This document shows, piece by piece, positions 7,594-16,221 of a stretch of DNA of 40,289 nucleotides. The translations under genes were made by a program, and so were the position numbers. The first letter of the stretch is position 1; the number at the start of each line of letters is the position of its first letter. The notes beneath the pieces are model-generated. The model worked only from the letters and a program-made list of their open reading frames with translations. It had not been told where the DNA came from and made no database searches. The DNA is taken from positions 1 through 40,289 of the forward strand of contig JAGFJD010000261.1 in assembly GCA_024102975.1 (NCBI GenBank), written 5' to 3'. The DNA comes from Phaeodactylibacter sp. GTDB lineage: Bacteria > Bacteroidota > Bacteroidia > Chitinophagales > Saprospiraceae.

Positions 7594-8760
7594 TCACTCC
7601 AGGATGATATCCATGATCCTTTTGTACATCTCTATGCCATATTCCAGCAGTTCGTCCGGGAAATCGTAATCCGGGTTGTGCAGGGCCGGGCAGCCTTCGC
7701 CGGCGCCCAGGCCGAACATGGCGCCCCGGAACCGCTGGGTGAAAGCGCCGAAGTCTTCTCCCCATTTAAACGGCTGATCCCGGTGGGTAATGGCCATCCC
7801 GAAGTCTTCAGCGGCCTGCTGCACGATGTCGACAGCCTCCGGGTCGTTGCGGTTGGTGCGGAACACGTTGGTCCATTCCGTCTCCAGGCGCAGGCCGTGG
7901 CTCAGCGCCAGGTCGCCCAGGTATTGCAGCAACCGGGCGCTGAGCCGCCGCATGGCCTCCTCGGTCCAGGTCCGGATGGTCAGGTGGACCTCCCCTCTGC
8001 CGGCAGAAACGCCGTAGGCCACCTCTCCCATATTCACGTGGATGGGGGTCAGGATCGCAAAATCCTCGGCTTGCGTGTCCGCAACGCTCATTTTTTCCGA
8101 GGCCATCAATATGTCGGCAATGGCCAGGGCGGGGTTGACCCCGTTCTCCGGCTCGCCGGCATGGGAGGTCTTGCCTTCCAGCCGGATGATCAGGCTCTTG
8201 ACCGCCGCAGTGAAGGGCCCCTTGCGCAACAGGACTTCTCCGAGGGGGAAGCCCGGGAGGTTGTGGAAAGCAAAGGCGTAATCGATAGGATAAAGCCCTT
8301 CGAACCGCGGGTCTTCGAGCACGCGCTCTGCGCCGGCGCCGATTTCTTCTGCCGGTTGAAAAAGCAGGATGACCCGCCCGATGCGGGGCGGCTGGCGGCT
8401 GATCGCGGCGGCCAGCCCCAGAAGGGTGGCCATGTGCCCGTCGTGCCCGCATTTGTGGGAGACGTTTTCCCGGCGGGAGCGGTGGTCAAAGTCATTGACT
8501 TCCTGGATGGGCAGGGCATCCAGTTCGGACCGGAAGAGAACCGCCGGCCCCTCTTTCCCGCTGTCGAACACGGCGATCAGCCCGGCGCCCCCCACGCCTT
8601 CCAGCAGCTGGCTGGGGCCGAGTTCGTGCAGTTGGCCGGCGAGGTACCGGGCGGTGCCGAATTCCCGCTCCGGCAATTCGGGATTCTGGTGCAGATAACG
8701 GCGAATGCTCGTCAATCGGTTAATGGATAGTCGCTCTCTGAGCTTGCTCATGTTTTTCAT
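7594..8760 (-). CDS. M20 (M20D-type) amidohydrolase
   Basis: A 388-residue metal-dependent amidohydrolase related to N-acyl-L-amino-acid and hippurate hydrolases. Metal-binding residues are visible: C104 and H106 in HKCGHDGH, the glutamates in FQPAEEIG, the histidine in AFHNLPG and the C-terminal histidine in LHNPDYDF. The dimerisation domain lies in the middle (about residues 185-300). It has no signal peptide, so it acts in the cytoplasm, probably releasing acyl groups from amino acids brought in by the adjacent symporter. Its start overlaps the end of the symporter gene by 41 nt, and the Alr-like gene follows after 12 nt, which indicates one transcript. A start at the second methionine (8751) is equally possible. 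Confidence 0.87.
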   Translation of the reverse strand: MKNMSKLRERLSINRLTSIRRYLHQNPELPEREFGTARYLAGQLHELGPSQLLEGVGGAGLIAVFDSGKEGPAVLFRSELDALPIQEVNDFDHRSRRENVSHKCGHDGHMATLLGLAAAISRQPPRIGRVILLFQPAEEIGAGAERVLEDPRFEGLYPIDYAFAFHNLPGFPLGEVLLRKGPFTAAVKSLIIRLEGKTSHAGEPENGVNPALAIADILMASEKMSVADTQAEDFAILTPIHVNMGEVAYGVSAGRGEVHLTIRTWTEEAMRRLSARLLQYLGDLALSHGLRLETEWTNVFRTNRNDPEAVDIVQQAAEDFGMAITHRDQPFKWGEDFGAFTQRFRGAMFGLGAGEGCPALHNPDYDFPDELLEYGIEMYKRIMDIILE

Positions 8761-10219
8761 TCGTCTTTATCGCCAATGTAGCCGGATTGACCTCCGGCGG
8801 CGTTAAGTAGCTCAATATAATAAAAGAAAACGCAGAGATACTAATGCCGGCGATGTTAGCATCCAAACCAAACGGCAAAGGCTGGTCCAGAAGAATGAGC
8901 GCCATGGTCGTCCCCCCGCCCAGCAACATGGCCCAGAAGGCAGCGGCGGGCGTAGACCGCTTCCAGTACATGGCGCCAATGACCGGCACAAATAAGCCGG
9001 ATACCATGAAGGCATAAGACAGCAGCATCAGCTCCAGGACGTTCTGCATGTTCATGGCGATGAACAAAGCCGCGGCGCCGATGATGAACGTAGCTGCCTG
9101 CGAGATGCGGAGGGTCTTCTGCTCGTTGCCTTCCAGGGGCATGAACCGGCCCAGGATGTCTGTTACCACATTGCCCGAAGCCGCCATGAGGCAGCTGTCG
9201 GCCGTCGACATGATGGCCGAAAAATAGGCGGACAGCATCAGCCCCATCAGGCCGGCCGGCAGGACCGTCCGCAGCAACAGCGGGAGCCCCATCTCGGCGT
9301 CCAGCCCTTCCGGGGTGGCATACCCGAGGTATTCGAACATGCCCTGGTCGGCCCCAACCCGGGCGAACAAGCCCAGCAGCACTCCCATGAATGCCATCAC
9401 CGGATACTCGAAAAGGCCGGCGATGTACCACGCACGGCGGGCCGTCTTTTCGTCCCGGCAGGCGTAGATGCGCTGGTAGAGGGTCATGCCCACAAACCAG
9501 ATCGGGATAATGGTGACGCCCCAGTTGACCAGCTCCGCCCAGCCGATGTTGGCCAGAGACAACATCTCCGGGCGCACCACCTCTTTGATGCCCTGAAGCC
9601 CTCCTACCGAATAGTAACCCATGGGCAGGCCGATAAAGACCAGCCCGGCCATCAGGATGGCCCATTGCACCGTATCGGTGTAGATGACCGCTTTCAGGCC
9701 CCCCGCCACCGTGTAAACTACCGCAATGACGCCCATGATGATAAGCGCCTGCTGCAGGCTGAGCGCCGTGAAGGTCGCCGATGCCAGCTTGGCCCCGGCC
9801 AGAATCTGCGAACTGGTGAACCCGATATAGCCGATAGCGGATATGATGCCTGCCAGCAAGGCCACCCGCGGGCTGTAAAAATATTCAAAAAGCTGCGGAA
9901 ATGTCAGCAGGTTGATTTTCTTGGACAGGCGGTTGACCTTCGGGATGAGGAAAACGGCGCTAAGCCACGCGCCTACCAGGCCGGTAAAGAGCATCCACGA
10001 GCCGGAAATGCCCATGATGAACCCCAGGCCGCCCAGGCCGATGGAAAAACCGCCGCCGACGTCGGTGGCCACCACCGAAAGGCCAATATGAGTGCTGCCC
10101 ATATTGCGCCCGCCGACGTAGTAATCATCCGTATTCTTGTTCTTCCTGAAAAAGAAAAAACCGATTCCGAGCATCCCCAGAAAATAGAGTACAAATATGA
10201 TGATGTCAATTGGGTGCAT
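8720..10219 (-). CDS. Sodium:solute symporter (SSS family)
   Basis: A 499-residue membrane protein with about 13 hydrophobic segments and the SSS-family signature near the N-terminus (DDYYVGGRNMG, then a sodium-site-like stretch VVATDVGGGFSIG). The later helix containing YFSAIMSTADSCLMAASG is the family's conserved sodium-coupling helix. SSS transporters import sugars, proline, pantothenate, short acids or amino-acid derivatives. The substrate cannot be told from sequence, but downstream genes favour an acylated or D-amino acid or a small peptide. Its 3' end overlaps the amidohydrolase start by 41 nt. Confidence 0.9.
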   Translation of the reverse strand: MHPIDIIIFVLYFLGMLGIGFFFFRKNKNTDDYYVGGRNMGSTHIGLSVVATDVGGGFSIGLGGLGFIMGISGSWMLFTGLVGAWLSAVFLIPKVNRLSKKINLLTFPQLFEYFYSPRVALLAGIISAIGYIGFTSSQILAGAKLASATFTALSLQQALIIMGVIAVVYTVAGGLKAVIYTDTVQWAILMAGLVFIGLPMGYYSVGGLQGIKEVVRPEMLSLANIGWAELVNWGVTIIPIWFVGMTLYQRIYACRDEKTARRAWYIAGLFEYPVMAFMGVLLGLFARVGADQGMFEYLGYATPEGLDAEMGLPLLLRTVLPAGLMGLMLSAYFSAIMSTADSCLMAASGNVVTDILGRFMPLEGNEQKTLRISQAATFIIGAAALFIAMNMQNVLELMLLSYAFMVSGLFVPVIGAMYWKRSTPAAAFWAMLLGGGTTMALILLDQPLPFGLDANIAGISISAFSFIILSYLTPPEVNPATLAIKTNEKHEQAQRATIH

Positions 10220-10591
10220 GTGTGTCTTTTTCCTTGAAAATTAGTGAGGCGATTGGGGCAGGTGGTTATCCGTCTGATACTGGACGGGTTGTCTGTTGCC
10301 TGTTGGCAGCCAATAATTGGAAACAGGTTGATGCCGAAGAACCGGCAACCAACAACCAACAACTGACCCGTTATTTAATGCGCGAGGCACTAGCCGTGGA
10401 GGTGAGATTTCGGGCTGCCGGGGCGAAGTGCCGGGATGGTTATCGGTTATTATCCCGGCGGCAGCCCAACCGGTTGATTGCCGAAAATGGGCGGCAATAA
10501 CGCCCCCGCCGATCTCCAGCCAAAAACCAATAACTGCTACAACCCGCCTTCAGGCAATAACCGACAACCTCTCCTCCCCACTTCCAAACGA
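10220..10591. other. Structured intergenic region between GNAT and symporter genes
   Basis: No gene is visible in these 372 nt. GGGCTGCCG plus GGG (10412-10423) pairs with CCCGGCGGCAGCCC (10454-10467). A competing stem is CCGGGAT (10431-10437) with ATCCCGG (10452-10458). A third is TTGCCG/CGGCAA around 10478-10497. The side nearest the GNAT stop is low-complexity text made of AACC/ACAAC words. The region is the presumed leader of the symporter operon. Confidence 0.55.
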
Positions 10592-11077
10592 TCAGGCTTC
10601 CGCCACCTTGTCCTTGGCCTCTTTCCGGCCTTCAGCCTTGTTTTTTTTCAGCCGCATCTCCAGGTATTTGTTGGTGAAGCCCAGTTTTTCGTACAATATC
10701 CGGGCGGGGTTGTCCGGTTCAACGTGCAGCGCGATGTCCCCTTTGGCCAGTTCGATCGCTTTCTTCATGAGGCGTTTGCCGATGCCCTCGCCCCGGCGCC
10801 CGCCGTCGACGGCAATATAGACCAGGATGTTCTCCGGTATGTATCCTTTCATGCCGGTTTGGTTGATCACCACTGCGCCGACGATCTTTTCCTTTCTCAT
10901 CCCGGTGACGATGAACCCTCCGTGAGAGGCGGCCTCCTTCTGTGCGTATTCCAGCGCCCGCACGATATCTTCCCGCTTATCCCCGTATTGGTCGAGGTGC
11001 TCAGACAAGAAGTCGGCAATCTTGTTTTTCTCAGCAGTGGTCGCCGGATCAAAAGGCGTGTAGATTTTAATTTCCAT
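10592..11077 (-). CDS. GNAT-family N-acetyltransferase
   Basis: 161 residues with a GNAT fold. The acetyl-CoA phosphate-binding loop is RRGEGIG (residues 94-100) after the strand VYIAV, and the terminal pattern NPARILYEKLGF is typical of the family. The lysine/glutamate-rich tail (after about residue 145) is extra and probably disordered. The acceptor is not known; amino acids, polyamines and peptides are common. The gene lies 372 nt upstream of the symporter on the same strand, so it could belong to the racemase operon or stand alone. If it belongs, an acetylase and a deacylase would share one pathway. Confidence 0.82.
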   Translation of the reverse strand: MEIKIYTPFDPATTAEKNKIADFLSEHLDQYGDKREDIVRALEYAQKEAASHGGFIVTGMRKEKIVGAVVINQTGMKGYIPENILVYIAVDGGRRGEGIGKRLMKKAIELAKGDIALHVEPDNPARILYEKLGFTNKYLEMRLKKNKAEGRKEAKDKVAEA

Positions 11078-11300
11078 TGGTAATATGGTATTCGGTTTTT
11101 GTAAAAACTATCTGATAAAACGCATAAATCGCCCTTATGTTTGATGCAGAGAAGACGAATCAACGATTTAATCCAAATTATATTTTGAATATAAGGCTAT
11201 AACTCTATCCAAATTTATCGTTTCGTTTGACAGGGGAATAATAAGAAACAAAGTTTGTGTAGAAAAGATTTTTTGAAAAATTTCGAAAACCGCCCCATCT

Positions 11301-11440
11301 CCATATATCTCCATATATTTCCATGTATTTCCATGTATTTCCATGTATTTCCATATATTTCCATGTATTTCCATGTATTTCCATGTATTTCCATATATTT
11401 CCATGTATTTCCATGTATTTCCATGTATCTCCATGTATTT
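11301..11440. repeat. Decamer tandem array, 14 copies of CCATRTATYT
   Basis: Fourteen perfect-length 10-bp units. Most are CCATGTATTT. The variant CCATATATTT recurs at 11311, 11351 and 11391, exactly 40 bp apart, so the array grew by duplication of a four-unit block. It starts 6 nt from the stop codon (11447-11449) of the minus-strand protease gene, on its 3' side. All three frames of the minus strand are open through it and give MEIHGNTWKY-like peptides; these are artefacts of the repeat. Confidence 0.97.
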
Positions 11441-11446
11441 CCCCCT

Positions 11447-12676
11447 TCATATCAAATCCCGGAGGTAAAAAACGACCTTGAATTTTTCCTCTCCCCGTTC
11501 GATCTTCAATCTGATCCGGGTGCCGGGTTTTTTCTGGAACTTCCGGGTGAGGCCGGATAGCGAGAACAGGCTGGCCGGCAGGCAGTTGATTTTAGTGATG
11601 CGGTCTCCGGCGATGATGCCGGCGGTAGCGGCGGGGCTTCCCGGGATGACGCCGTAGACCAGGTAGTCATTCAGGGCCGGGCCGGTGGCTGCTACGAACA
11701 GGCCGCTGCGGTCGTATTCGAACTCGTCGTCATAATCCCGGTTGGGTTCGAAGTAGGCCTCTTCGTTGATGTAATCGATGACGACCGTAAAGCGGCTGAG
11801 GATGTCATTGCCGATGATGCCGTTGCGCTGGACGCTAAGGGTGGTGTCTATGAAAAAGGAGGATTCCTGGAAGTGCGAGATCACTTCCCGGAAGGCAAAG
11901 CGCTCCAGGCCGAGTTCGTCTATCCGCCCCATGTACCCCTGGATGTACCCTCCCAGCCCGGCGCCCAGGTTGCTGGGGATCACCTGTTCGGGAAGCTCCA
12001 GGTCCGGGTGGGAGTCGGTTTGCAGCAGCAGGGCCAGGCTGGCGCCGGAATCGAGCAGGAGGCGGAGCTGCAGCGTCGTGTCCTGGTGAAACTGGACCCT
12101 GGCGTTGACGTACGGCTTGTTCCGGTTGATCTCGATCGGGATTTTTTCAAAACTCTTCCCCGGCGGCTCCCAGTATTGCGGGTCATAAAGCGATATGATC
12201 CGCCGGTGGTAATTGATCTTGAGGACGAACCGGCGGAAAAAATCGGAACCCAGGATACCCTGCACGTCTATGCCGGCATATTCCTCAAAATGAAAATAAT
12301 CTTCTTCCAGTACCAGGATGGACCGGTTCTTGGCCAGGATTTTTCCTACCTTCAAGTCGATACCCTGCACGAGATAGGCGTACAGCTCCTGGCTGAGGTC
12401 GGCCCCGACGATGGGGAACCGCCGCAGGTAATTGACACGCAGCAGGTCGGTGATCTCCCGTTTGGAGAGGATGGTGTGTTCCGCCCCGGTATCGAAAACG
12501 AACCGCAGCGGGAAAATGCCGTCAAAGACGAGGTCCACCACGATGAAGCCATTGATGTAATCAAAGGGAATGTCGATTCGGCGCACCCCCCGCTGAATCT
12601 CCAGGTCGGTGAATTGGCCCTGCGCCGGCAGGGTAAATGCAAAAAACAATATAATGGCGTGTATTTGCCGCTTCAT
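11447..12676 (-). CDS. Secreted retropepsin-like aspartic protease with C-terminal PDZ domain
   Basis: 409 residues. An N-terminal signal peptide (about residues 1-20) suggests a periplasmic location. There are two aspartic-protease half sites, D62 in FDTGAEHT and D209 in LLDSGASL, so the chain contains both lobes of a pepsin-like active site. A PDZ domain follows (about residues 325-400, with the loop YGVIPGSPAATAGIIAGD), which would bind a C-terminal peptide. This architecture is frequent in Bacteroidota, where the function is mostly unstudied. The gene is divergent from susC. A small hairpin (12724-12739) followed by U6 on its own strand lies in its leader and could attenuate it. Confidence 0.86.
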   Translation of the reverse strand: MKRQIHAIILFFAFTLPAQGQFTDLEIQRGVRRIDIPFDYINGFIVVDLVFDGIFPLRFVFDTGAEHTILSKREITDLLRVNYLRRFPIVGADLSQELYAYLVQGIDLKVGKILAKNRSILVLEEDYFHFEEYAGIDVQGILGSDFFRRFVLKINYHRRIISLYDPQYWEPPGKSFEKIPIEINRNKPYVNARVQFHQDTTLQLRLLLDSGASLALLLQTDSHPDLELPEQVIPSNLGAGLGGYIQGYMGRIDELGLERFAFREVISHFQESSFFIDTTLSVQRNGIIGNDILSRFTVVIDYINEEAYFEPNRDYDDEFEYDRSGLFVAATGPALNDYLVYGVIPGSPAATAGIIAGDRITKINCLPASLFSLSGLTRKFQKKPGTRIRLKIERGEEKFKVVFYLRDLI

Positions 12677-13063
12677 AGCCGGGTTTGAAATAGTGGACTT
12701 ATGGGCAAAAAAGGCAGCGAAAAAACGCTCCGCAGCGTTCCTCTTTCAACCTGCTGTTTTGCAAGCCCCAATATAATTTGGTTTGTCTCCAAATAAAAAA
12801 AAACTGTTCGCCAAATTTTGGTTTTTTCAGACTTATTTTGGACTTTTACGCTTTAGTTAGTGTTAAATAAACACATTTGGTAAAACTGCACGATGTCCTG
12901 TCCAAAAAGCCTGAAAATCAATCATTCACAATTCAGCACAGCTTCCTCGTAATCCCATGCGACTTTAGGAGCTAAACTGGCAATTTTGCTGGAATATAGC
13001 ATTATGCCGGCTTTTTCATTAACCAGACGATTGTTTATTTTACTAACTAAATCTAAGTAATGT
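12677..13063. other. Intergenic region between protease and susC
   Basis: 387 nt between divergent genes. A 6-bp hairpin (12724-12729 with 12734-12739) has a six-T run on the minus strand and sits in the protease leader. The susC side is AT-rich (about 12770-12890 and 13000-13060), as expected of a promoter region. I find no perfect TAnnTTTG box; CACATTTG near 12880 is one base off. No anti-sigma or sigma gene is present next to this susC. Confidence 0.5.
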
Positions 13064-16000
13064 ATGAAACTTAAAGTCGACTACATGAAGCGATGGGTGT
13101 TCTTCATCGCGGCAGTCGCTATGTGCAACTTTACCTTTGCCCAGCGAACCATCACAGGTACTGTGACGGATGCCCAGAATGGAGAACCGCTTATCGGCGC
13201 CAACATCCTGGTTGTGGGGACCAGCACCGGTACCATAACCGACTTCGACGGCAATTATTCCCTGAATGTTTCCGACGCAGCGACTACCCTGGAATTCTCC
13301 TACACCGGCTACTCCAGCCAGCGGGTGGAAATAGGAAGCCAGACCGTTATCAACGTATCTCTCTCCGCCGGCCAGGTGCTGGATGAGGTCGTGGTGGTGG
13401 GATACGGAACGCAGAAGTCCAAAGAGGTGACCAGCGCCGTCGCCAGCATCAAGGCGGAGGACTTCAACCAGGGGAATGTCAACAGCCCCGCCCAGCTGCT
13501 CCAGGGCAAGGTGGCCGGCCTGTCCATCGCCCGCCCCGGCGGCGACCCCAACGGCGACTTCAACATCCGCCTCCGCGGCCTGTCGACGGTGGGCGCCAAC
13601 ACCGAACCCCTCGTGATCATCGACGGGGTGATCGGCGCTTCCCTCAACAGCGTCGACCCCAATGACATCGCCTCCATCGACGTGCTCAAGGACGGTTCCG
13701 CCGCCTCCATCTACGGCACCCGCGGTTCGTCCGGGGTTATCCTGATCACGACCAAGCAGGGCAAGGAAGGCTCCGCCAAGGTGGAATACTCCGGCCAGCT
13801 GGCTCTGGAAACCGTCGACGAAACGGTCAACGTCCTCGATGCCGCCGGCTACCGCGATTTCAGCCAGCGCGTAGGAAAAGGCACCGACCTGGGATCTTCT
13901 ACCGACTGGTTCGATGAACTCACCGAAACCGGCGTCTCCCAGGTGCATAACCTCTCCCTTTCCGGCGGCACGGCCAAGACTACCTACCGCGTGGCCCTCA
14001 ACTACCGGAATGTCAACGGCGTGGCCAGCGGCACCGGCTTCAACCAGCTCAACGGCCGCCTGAACCTGACCCAAAGGGCCTTCGACGACCGCATGCGCCT
14101 GTCTGCCAACGTAGCGGCTACCAACCGCGATGCCGACCTCGGCTTTACCCAGGCCTTCCGCTACGCTACCATCTACAATCCGACAGCACCCATCCGGGAC
14201 GCCGACAATACCGCCCTCGGGGGATACTTCCAGCAGGACCTGTTCGACTACTTCAACCCGGTGGCCATCATCGAGCAAAACAGCAACGAACAGGTGCAGA
14301 AGCGCCTCATCCTCAACGGATCGATAGAATACGACCTGCTGCCCGGCCTGACCGCCAAAATGGCCTATTCCGAGCAGTATGACAACGACCTGAACGATAC
14401 TTACTTCTCCCGCGAAAGCTTCTGGGTCGGCGCCGGCCGCGACGGCCTGGCCCTGCTGAAAACAACCGACCGCTTCAACCGCCTCTTCGAATTTACCGGC
14501 AACTACGAGAAGAACTTCAACAAGCTCAACTTCAAAGCGCTGGCCGGCTATTCTTACCAGGCATTCGACAACCAGGAGTTTGAAATTCAGGGCGGCGGCT
14601 TCCTCACCGATGCCTTCACCACGAACAACATCATCTCCGGCGCGGAATTCCCCAACGGCCTGTCCCGCAACTACAGCTACCGGGAATCCAACAAGCTGAT
14701 CGCCTTCTTCGGCCGGGTGAACTTCAACTACGACGATACGTACTTCCTCTCGGCCAGCCTGCGCCGCGAGGGTTCCTCCCGCTTCGGGGAGAACAACAAG
14801 TGGGGCCTGTTCCCCGGCGTCAGCGGCGGCGTCACCCTGAGCAACCTGTTTGACATCAGCGGCGTCGACAACCTGAAACTGCGCGCCGGATTCGGCGTTA
14901 CCGGAAACAACGTATTCGACTCCTACCTGTCCCTGTCCCGCTTCGGCCCCGTACTGCAGGGCGGCAGCGGCGGCGCTCTGGCCAACGACCCGCGCCGCGG
15001 CGGCAACCCGGTATACTTCCTGTACAACGGCAACTACGTCCCGGCATTCGGCCCGATCTCCAACCCGAACCCGGACCTGAAGTGGGAAACCAAAACCGAC
15101 ATCAGCGTCGGCCTGGACTTCGCCTTGCTCGACTACAAACTGACCGGTGCGCTGGACTTCTACACCACCACCACCAAGGACATGATCTTCGAATTCAACG
15201 TGCCCGTTCCGCCGAACCTGTTCGCTACTTCTATCGTTAACGTAGGGGAACTGCAAAACTCCGGCCTGGAACTGTCGCTGAACTACGCAGCCATCAGCAA
15301 GCAAAACTTCAACTGGGAAACCGGCGTGGCCCTGACGTACTTCCTCAAGACGGACCTCGTGTCTCTGTCTACGGATAACTTCGACTTCGGCGGTACCCGC
15401 GACATCTCCAACCTCGGCGCACCCGGCCAGAACGGCACGCCCCTCATCCGCGTGGAAGAAGGCGCTCCCATCGGCCAAATCTGGGGCCTGGTTTACGAAG
15501 GCATCAGCGATGACGGCAAGTGGATTCATGCTGACCTCAACAACGACGGAGAGATTACCAACGATGACCGCGCCGTGATCGGCAACGGCCTGCCCGACTT
15601 CCAGCTCGGATGGAGCAACACCTTTAAGGTAGGCAATTTTGACTTCAATATCTTCCTGCGCGGCGTATTCGGCCACGACCTGGTGAACACTTTCCGCGCT
15701 TTCTACGAAGCGCCGGACGCCATCACCTCCTACAATATCCTGGAGTCTTCCAACGATATTGCCAACCTGACCGAATCGCCTACGTTCTCCAGCTTCCACG
15801 TCGAGGACGCCTCCTTCGTGAAAGTGGACAACGCGACCGTCGGTTACACCTTCAGCCTGCCGAAGGGCAGCTCGTTCAGCAACTTCCGCGTATATGTCAC
15901 GGGCCAGAACCTGCTGACCTTCACCGGCTATAAAGGCGTCGACCCTGAAGTGCGCTTCCAGGATGCCGGCAATATCGACAGCAACGCCTTCCGGATCAAC

Positions 16001-16093
16001 GACCTGCCCTCGGCACTGGCCCCGGGCATCGACCGCCGGAATACCTATTTCCGCACCCGCGTCGTGACGCTGGGCGTCAATCTCGGTTTCTAA
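13064..16093 (+). CDS. SusC/RagA-family TonB-linked outer membrane protein
   Basis: 1,009 residues. The signal peptide ends near TFAQ, and a start at 13085 (MKRWVFF) would give a cleaner signal. Order of parts: carboxypeptidase-regulatory-like domain (ITGTVTDAQNGEPLIGAN, about residues 29-110), TonB-box-like DEVVVVGYGTQ (about 113), plug domain with the hallmark VLKDGSAASIYGTRGSSGVILITT, then a 22-strand barrel ending in aromatic F (LGVNLGF). It imports a polymer fragment, typically an oligosaccharide or peptide, captured by the SusD partner encoded next. No glycoside hydrolase is encoded in the window, so the ligand is unknown. A hairpin just after the stop (16094-16130) may lower downstream expression relative to susC. 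Confidence 0.96.
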   Translation: MKLKVDYMKRWVFFIAAVAMCNFTFAQRTITGTVTDAQNGEPLIGANILVVGTSTGTITDFDGNYSLNVSDAATTLEFSYTGYSSQRVEIGSQTVINVSLSAGQVLDEVVVVGYGTQKSKEVTSAVASIKAEDFNQGNVNSPAQLLQGKVAGLSIARPGGDPNGDFNIRLRGLSTVGANTEPLVIIDGVIGASLNSVDPNDIASIDVLKDGSAASIYGTRGSSGVILITTKQGKEGSAKVEYSGQLALETVDETVNVLDAAGYRDFSQRVGKGTDLGSSTDWFDELTETGVSQVHNLSLSGGTAKTTYRVALNYRNVNGVASGTGFNQLNGRLNLTQRAFDDRMRLSANVAATNRDADLGFTQAFRYATIYNPTAPIRDADNTALGGYFQQDLFDYFNPVAIIEQNSNEQVQKRLILNGSIEYDLLPGLTAKMAYSEQYDNDLNDTYFSRESFWVGAGRDGLALLKTTDRFNRLFEFTGNYEKNFNKLNFKALAGYSYQAFDNQEFEIQGGGFLTDAFTTNNIISGAEFPNGLSRNYSYRESNKLIAFFGRVNFNYDDTYFLSASLRREGSSRFGENNKWGLFPGVSGGVTLSNLFDISGVDNLKLRAGFGVTGNNVFDSYLSLSRFGPVLQGGSGGALANDPRRGGNPVYFLYNGNYVPAFGPISNPNPDLKWETKTDISVGLDFALLDYKLTGALDFYTTTTKDMIFEFNVPVPPNLFATSIVNVGELQNSGLELSLNYAAISKQNFNWETGVALTYFLKTDLVSLSTDNFDFGGTRDISNLGAPGQNGTPLIRVEEGAPIGQIWGLVYEGISDDGKWIHADLNNDGEITNDDRAVIGNGLPDFQLGWSNTFKVGNFDFNIFLRGVFGHDLVNTFRAFYEAPDAITSYNILESSNDIANLTESPTFSSFHVEDASFVKVDNATVGYTFSLPKGSSFSNFRVYVTGQNLLTFTGYKGVDPEVRFQDAGNIDSNAFRINDLPSALAPGIDRRNTYFRTRVVTLGVNLGF

Positions 16094-16130
16094 AATGTCA
16101 AAAATTATGCGCTTGTCGCTTTTTGACATT
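16094..16130 (+). promoter_or_regulatory. Hairpin between susC and susD
   Basis: The arms AATGTCAAAAA (16094-16104) and TTTTTGACATT (16120-16130) pair perfectly over 11 bp; a short inner GCG/CGC pairing closes the loop. It starts just after the susC stop. It could mark the 3' end of susC mRNA or partly attenuate susD. Confidence 0.6.
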
Positions 16131-16221
16131 CGGAAACTTGTGAACGCGATGCAAATTGCAGATATTTAGGGGTCTCGTAAGCACCCTATGTTTTTTGTGA
16201 GTTTCTAAATTTAAAACTGTT

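Noticed and set aside
11301..11440. CRISPR array
   Set aside because: Units are 10 bp and contiguous, with no spacers, and no cas gene is near.
11168..11450. Small proteins of MEIHGNTWKY repeats on the minus strand
   Set aside because: They are translations of the decamer array in all three frames; a 10-bp repeat without stops is open in every frame by construction.
13043..16129. Open frame of about 1,028 codons on the strand opposite susC
   Set aside because: It is the antisense of a certain gene, its protein is low-complexity and V/G/Q-rich with no family features, and GC-rich codon use keeps antisense frames open. The same holds for long antisense frames at 18296-21130, 22163-23758 and 34768-37170.
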